Origin: Hymenobacter jeongseonensis
GTDB lineage: Bacteria; Bacteroidota; Bacteroidia; Cytophagales; Hymenobacteraceae
Length of the DNA: 64,000 bases
Assembly (NCBI RefSeq): GCF_015694725.1
Contig: NZ_JADQDQ010000001.1
Span: 1-64,000 of the forward strand
Direction of reading: 5' to 3'
The position numbers and the translations under genes are program-made. Below, in pieces: positions 61,018 to 64,000 of the stretch (the first letter of the stretch is position 1; each line of letters opens with the position of its first letter). The notes beneath the pieces were generated by a model. That model did no database searches. It was not told where the DNA came from and saw only the letters and a program-made list of their open reading frames with translations.

Positions 61018-62880
61018 CTACTTTTTAGTGGCCGGAAAATCAATGGCGCTGGTGTAGGTACTGGCCTTGCCAAACGACTGGTTGATTTCGTCGATGGCCG
61101 CGCGGCTGCTCAGGCGTTTGGGCTTGGTGTTGAGGAAGGTACCGTCTTCGCCCACCAGCATGTAGGTGGGCACTTCCTGCAACGCGTACGCACTGGCCAG
61201 CTCTGAGCGCAGGCCGCCGCCGGGCACGCGCACTTGCACGCCGGGTAGCTTTTTCACGGTCACAAGCTGGCGCCAAGCCTGCTCGTTCTCATCAAGGGCA
61301 ATGTTGATGAAGGTGATGTTCTTGCCTTCAAACTTGCGAATCAATTCCTGCGCATAGGCCAAGTCGCGCAAGCACAGGCCGTTGGTGGTTTTCCAGAAGT
61401 TGAGGTACACCAGCTTGCCGACGAAGTCGTGCAGGTGCACGGTATCGCCAGTGGCAGTGGCCAGCTTGAAATCGGGCGCCGGCGCCCCAATAGCAAAATC
61501 TTTGTGGCGGTCAAAATCATTCTCCAGCGTGGAGTAGTACTGATTCTTGGGGTCGTAGTTGCGGAAATCAGCCAGCATCGCGGCCGACTGCTTCACGTGC
61601 CCAAACCGAAAGGATTCCTGCAGAATCCTGCCCAAAATAATGGCGCGCGTAGGGCCGGTGAGCTTCTTGCTGGCCAAAGCATAAGAGGCAGGATAGAAAT
61701 CCGGGTCGGAGCGCTGGCGCTTGTCCTGCGCCACGGCAAAGTGCACGTAGTTCAGCAGAAATTCGTGGTATAACTCGCTTTGCGCGGCGTTGGGCTCATT
61801 AAGCAGGCCGGGCTCGCGCAGAAAGCTATAATAGGTGGGCTCCATTTTCAGGCGGCCCTCGGTGTTCACCACTTGCTCCCGCAGGTCCTGGAAAGTCAGC
61901 CGGTCGTTGGCGTAGGCGTACACCACTTCGGCGTGGGCATAGTTGTAAAAATCCTGCGTGAAGGACTGCTTGGCCGCGTGGTCCTCCAGAAACTCCAGCT
62001 GGTGCTTGCGGCGGTACTCCAGAAAGGACAGAAACGGCGCTTCGTAAAGCTGAATGTTGTCGGGCAGCACCTGAAAGCCGTCGTTTTCCACAAACTGGGC
62101 GTCGGCTTCCACCAAGTAGTTGTTGGCGTTGGCTGCTTGCTGGCGGTGCTTTTGCTCGTCGCTCAGATTCGTGCGGTTGCGAAGCTTCGTGGCCAGGCCC
62201 GTGGGCACATCGTTGGCCTTAAACCGCAAGGTGCCCGACATGTCATCACCTTTGAAGCGCACATCCATGTCCGTGCCAGCGTCGAGGTACAGGGGTGCCA
62301 CGTCGTCGCCGTACACCAAATCAGCCTTGGTTGAGCCGTGCACGGGTATCACCAATTTAAAATCGCCTTTATCGCTCAGCGCAACCCGGATGAGTTTTTC
62401 TTTCGGGTCGAGCGGGTTTTCCCGCAACGTAACGCCTACCGAATCGGTGGTGCTGCCACTCACCCGGCCGGTAAGAATAGCCGTGCCCGTGGGCGGCGCC
62501 GCAAAAGCCTTGGCCGGCGCGGCCTTAACCGGGGCGGGCTTGGGGGCAGCAGCAGGTGCGGCCGGGGTAGCCACCGCGGCCGTTTCCTCGGCGGGAACGG
62601 GCACTGGCGTAGCAGCAGGGTCGGCTACTGCAGCGGGCGCTACCACCTTTTTGCGTTGCGCGGTGCTGGTGTTCGAAGCCGATTTGCTCAGGACCGATTT
62701 AGTTGCTGGTTTAACCGCTGAAGCCGCCTTGCGCGGCGCAGTAGTCGCGGCGGAAGCAGACTTACTTGGTGCAGTTGCGGCCGTAGGCGCGGGCTTGCTT
62801 TGGCCGTAGCTAAGCACCGGCACCAACAGCAGCGTCGTGCCCAGCAAGCCGCGTACAGAAGTGATGAAGGCAGATATCAT
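61018..62880 (-). CDS. TlpA/thioredoxin-like secreted protein with altered active site
   Basis: The 620-residue protein has a signal peptide (ending in LSYGQ), an Ala/Lys/Pro-rich segment (about 30-125), a beta-rich domain (about 130-225), a helical middle region and a C-terminal thioredoxin-like domain (about 470-610) with IGAPAPDFKLATATGDTVHL and YLNFWKTTNGLCLRD. The usual W-C-x-x-C active site reads T-N-G-L-C, so only one Cys remains and the redox role is doubtful. It resembles Bacteroidota TlpA/DUF4369-type envelope proteins. Confidence 0.85.
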   Translation of the reverse strand: MISAFITSVRGLLGTTLLLVPVLSYGQSKPAPTAATAPSKSASAATTAPRKAASAVKPATKSVLSKSASNTSTAQRKKVVAPAAVADPAATPVPVPAEETAAVATPAAPAAAPKPAPVKAAPAKAFAAPPTGTAILTGRVSGSTTDSVGVTLRENPLDPKEKLIRVALSDKGDFKLVIPVHGSTKADLVYGDDVAPLYLDAGTDMDVRFKGDDMSGTLRFKANDVPTGLATKLRNRTNLSDEQKHRQQAANANNYLVEADAQFVENDGFQVLPDNIQLYEAPFLSFLEYRRKHQLEFLEDHAAKQSFTQDFYNYAHAEVVYAYANDRLTFQDLREQVVNTEGRLKMEPTYYSFLREPGLLNEPNAAQSELYHEFLLNYVHFAVAQDKRQRSDPDFYPASYALASKKLTGPTRAIILGRILQESFRFGHVKQSAAMLADFRNYDPKNQYYSTLENDFDRHKDFAIGAPAPDFKLATATGDTVHLHDFVGKLVYLNFWKTTNGLCLRDLAYAQELIRKFEGKNITFINIALDENEQAWRQLVTVKKLPGVQVRVPGGGLRSELASAYALQEVPTYMLVGEDGTFLNTKPKRLSSRAAIDEINQSFGKASTYTSAIDFPATKK

Positions 62881-62975
62881 ATCACAAAAAATCTAGCAGA
62901 GGACTGATGGCATGGACCATCAATAACCGACGAAACTCGACATTACCGATGACAGTTACCTAAACAATTCGCGGT

Positions 62976-63010
62976 AAAAGCCTATCAGTCATCCGAAGAT
63001 AAGGCTTTTT
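62976..63010 (-). terminator. Terminator after radA
   Basis: On the minus strand, AAAAAGCCTTATC (63010-62998) pairs with 62976-62986 with one bulge, and TTTT follows in the lower arm. Confidence 0.6.
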
Positions 63011-63123
63011 GGTTTATAAAATCCAAATCAGCCACTTATCGTCTTCCAAGCCGTTGGGCTTAGCGCCGCAAGGGGCTTCCCCAAACTAGGCAAACAGCAA
63101 CTGATTATCAGCATGGTTTTGGC

Positions 63124-64000
63124 TCAGCCAAATAAGCCATTCAGTACCTCGTCGAGTCGGCTCACGGCTTGCACTTTTAATCCGAAACGTGCGAGGTCCA
63201 GCCCTTTGCCGTTAAACTGGGAAACGTACATTTCCCGAAAGCCCAATTTTTCGGCTTCCGCGAGGCGCTGGTCGAGGCGCGAAACGGCCCGGATTTCGCC
63301 GCTCAGCCCGACTTCAGCGGCCAAGCAAACATCGCCGGGGATGGGCAGGTCATTCAGCGACGAAACCACGGCCGCGCACACGGCCATATCCAGCGCCGGG
63401 TCGTCGAGGCGCAGGCCACCGGCAATGTTCAGGAACACGTCGTGCTGCCCCAGGCGCAGGCCGGCGCGCTTTTCCAGCACGGCCAATAGCATTTGTAGGC
63501 GCTTGGCGTCGAAGCCGGTGCTGCTGCGCTGCGGGGTGCCGTAGGTGGAAGGCGTGACGAGGGCCTGTACTTCCACCAGCAGCGGGCGGTTGCCCTCGAG
63601 CGTGGCCCCGATGGCCATGCCGCTCAGGCTTTCGCCGCGCTGCGAAAGCAGGATTTCGGAGGGGTTGCTCACCTGGCGCAGGCCATCGCCCTGCATCTCG
63701 TAAATCCCCAGCTCGGAGGTGCTGCCGAAGCGGTTTTTGGTGGTGCGCAAAATCCGGTAGCTCATGTGCCGGTCGCCTTCGAACTGCAGCACGGTGTCCA
63801 CCATGTGCTCCAGAATTTTGGGGCCGGCGATGCTGCCGTCTTTGGTGATGTGACCGATGAGCAGCACCGGTGTGCTGGTCTCCTTGGCAAACTTCAGGAA
63901 CTCGGCAGTGCACTCGCGCACCTGGCTCACGCTGCCCGCGCCGCTTTCCACCAGCGTAGAGTGCATGGTCTGGATGGAGTCGATGACGAGGATGTTGGGC
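63124..64000 (-). CDS. radA: DNA repair protein RadA (C-terminal part; cut by window edge)
   Basis: The frame is open through 64000, so the N-terminus is outside the window. The visible part begins with NILVIDSIQTMHS (Walker B region), then has the KNRFG motif (TTKNRFGSTSELGIYEM) that marks RadA/Sms, and ends in the Lon-like S16 domain (about 150 residues, with AAEVGLSGEIRAVSRLDQRL). RadA is a hexameric helicase that extends D-loops in recombination. An internal ATG at 63966 is not the true start. Confidence 0.94.
   Translation of the reverse strand, partial: PNILVIDSIQTMHSTLVESGAGSVSQVRECTAEFLKFAKETSTPVLLIGHITKDGSIAGPKILEHMVDTVLQFEGDRHMSYRILRTTKNRFGSTSELGIYEMQGDGLRQVSNPSEILLSQRGESLSGMAIGATLEGNRPLLVEVQALVTPSTYGTPQRSSTGFDAKRLQMLLAVLEKRAGLRLGQHDVFLNIAGGLRLDDPALDMAVCAAVVSSLNDLPIPGDVCLAAEVGLSGEIRAVSRLDQRLAEAEKLGFREMYVSQFNGKGLDLARFGLKVQAVSRLDEVLNGLFG

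Overview
The window is GC-rich, gene-dense chromosome from a member of the Bacteroidota, most likely Hymenobacter or a close relative (inference from gene content, not from an rRNA sequence). The support is: -7 promoter boxes of the Bacteroidota type TAnnTTTG with a TTG/TTTG element about 19-20 bases upstream, almost no Shine-Dalgarno sequences, a type IX secretion sorting domain on a beta-helix protein, DUF4292, DUF2911 and DUF892 proteins, carotenoid genes of the CrtI/CruF kind, and very Ala/Pro-rich N-termini on IF-2. No transposase, integrase, phage gene, CRISPR array or tRNA gene was found.

Layout. 1-476: two tandem minus-strand promoters that probably drive an rRNA operon starting just outside the left edge. 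477-8706 (minus): EnvC-like protein, DUF4292 lipoprotein, TPR protein, sugar-nucleotidyltransferase and dUTPase as one probable unit, then a polysaccharide flippase and an enoyl-CoA hydratase. 8944-10061 (plus): mscL and a small secreted protein. 10144-15300 (minus): the rimP-nusA-infB operon, whose leader holds a terminator-like hairpin. 15593-17855 (plus): DUF2911 protein, selD, membrane protein. 17874-19283 (minus): large membrane protein. 19427-27838 (plus): rbfA, a methyltransferase, a LolC/E-type permease, a SNF2 helicase, an OmpA-domain protein and an SRPBCC protein. 27855-33548: GNAT acetyltransferase, rlmI-like methyltransferase, CtlX-type hydrolase, crtI- and cruF-like carotenoid genes and a TetR-like regulator. 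33732-36432: a small stress-type group (tiny membrane protein, DUF892 ferritin-like protein, HdeD-like protein, four-helix membrane protein). 36578-40566 (plus): GAPN-like dehydrogenase, a 21-bp tandem repeat, M13 peptidase. 40599-45527 (minus): TPR histidine kinase, rpiB, tatC, glyA. 45678-46978 (plus): sigma factor and its probable membrane anti-sigma. 47112-49670 (minus): type IX-secreted beta-helix protein, behind an AT-rich stretch. 50228-51797 (minus): phosphatase and two disordered small proteins. 51917-56279 (plus): pterin dehydratase, rsmI, lnt, an inositol-phosphatase, a Cys-rich membrane protein and a small acidic protein. 56397-64000 (minus): second SNF2 helicase with a SWIM finger, radical SAM/SPASM protein, TlpA-like protein, and radA cut by the right edge.

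Most genes are housekeeping: translation (rimP, nusA, infB, rbfA, rlmI, rsmI), envelope (flippase, Lnt, TatC, EnvC-like, LolC/E-like, OmpA-like) and one-carbon or central metabolism (glyA, rpiB, gapN). I did not find a clear new multi-gene system. The most interesting signals are non-coding: a three-copy family of long inverted repeats whose arms differ between copies but stay paired, a possible attenuator ahead of rimP-nusA-infB, a 21-bp tandem array downstream of the GAPN gene, and several promoters so close to start codons that the mRNAs should be leaderless. Start codons were moved inward from the longest reading frame wherever a signal peptide, a family-typical N-terminus or a promoter argued for it.
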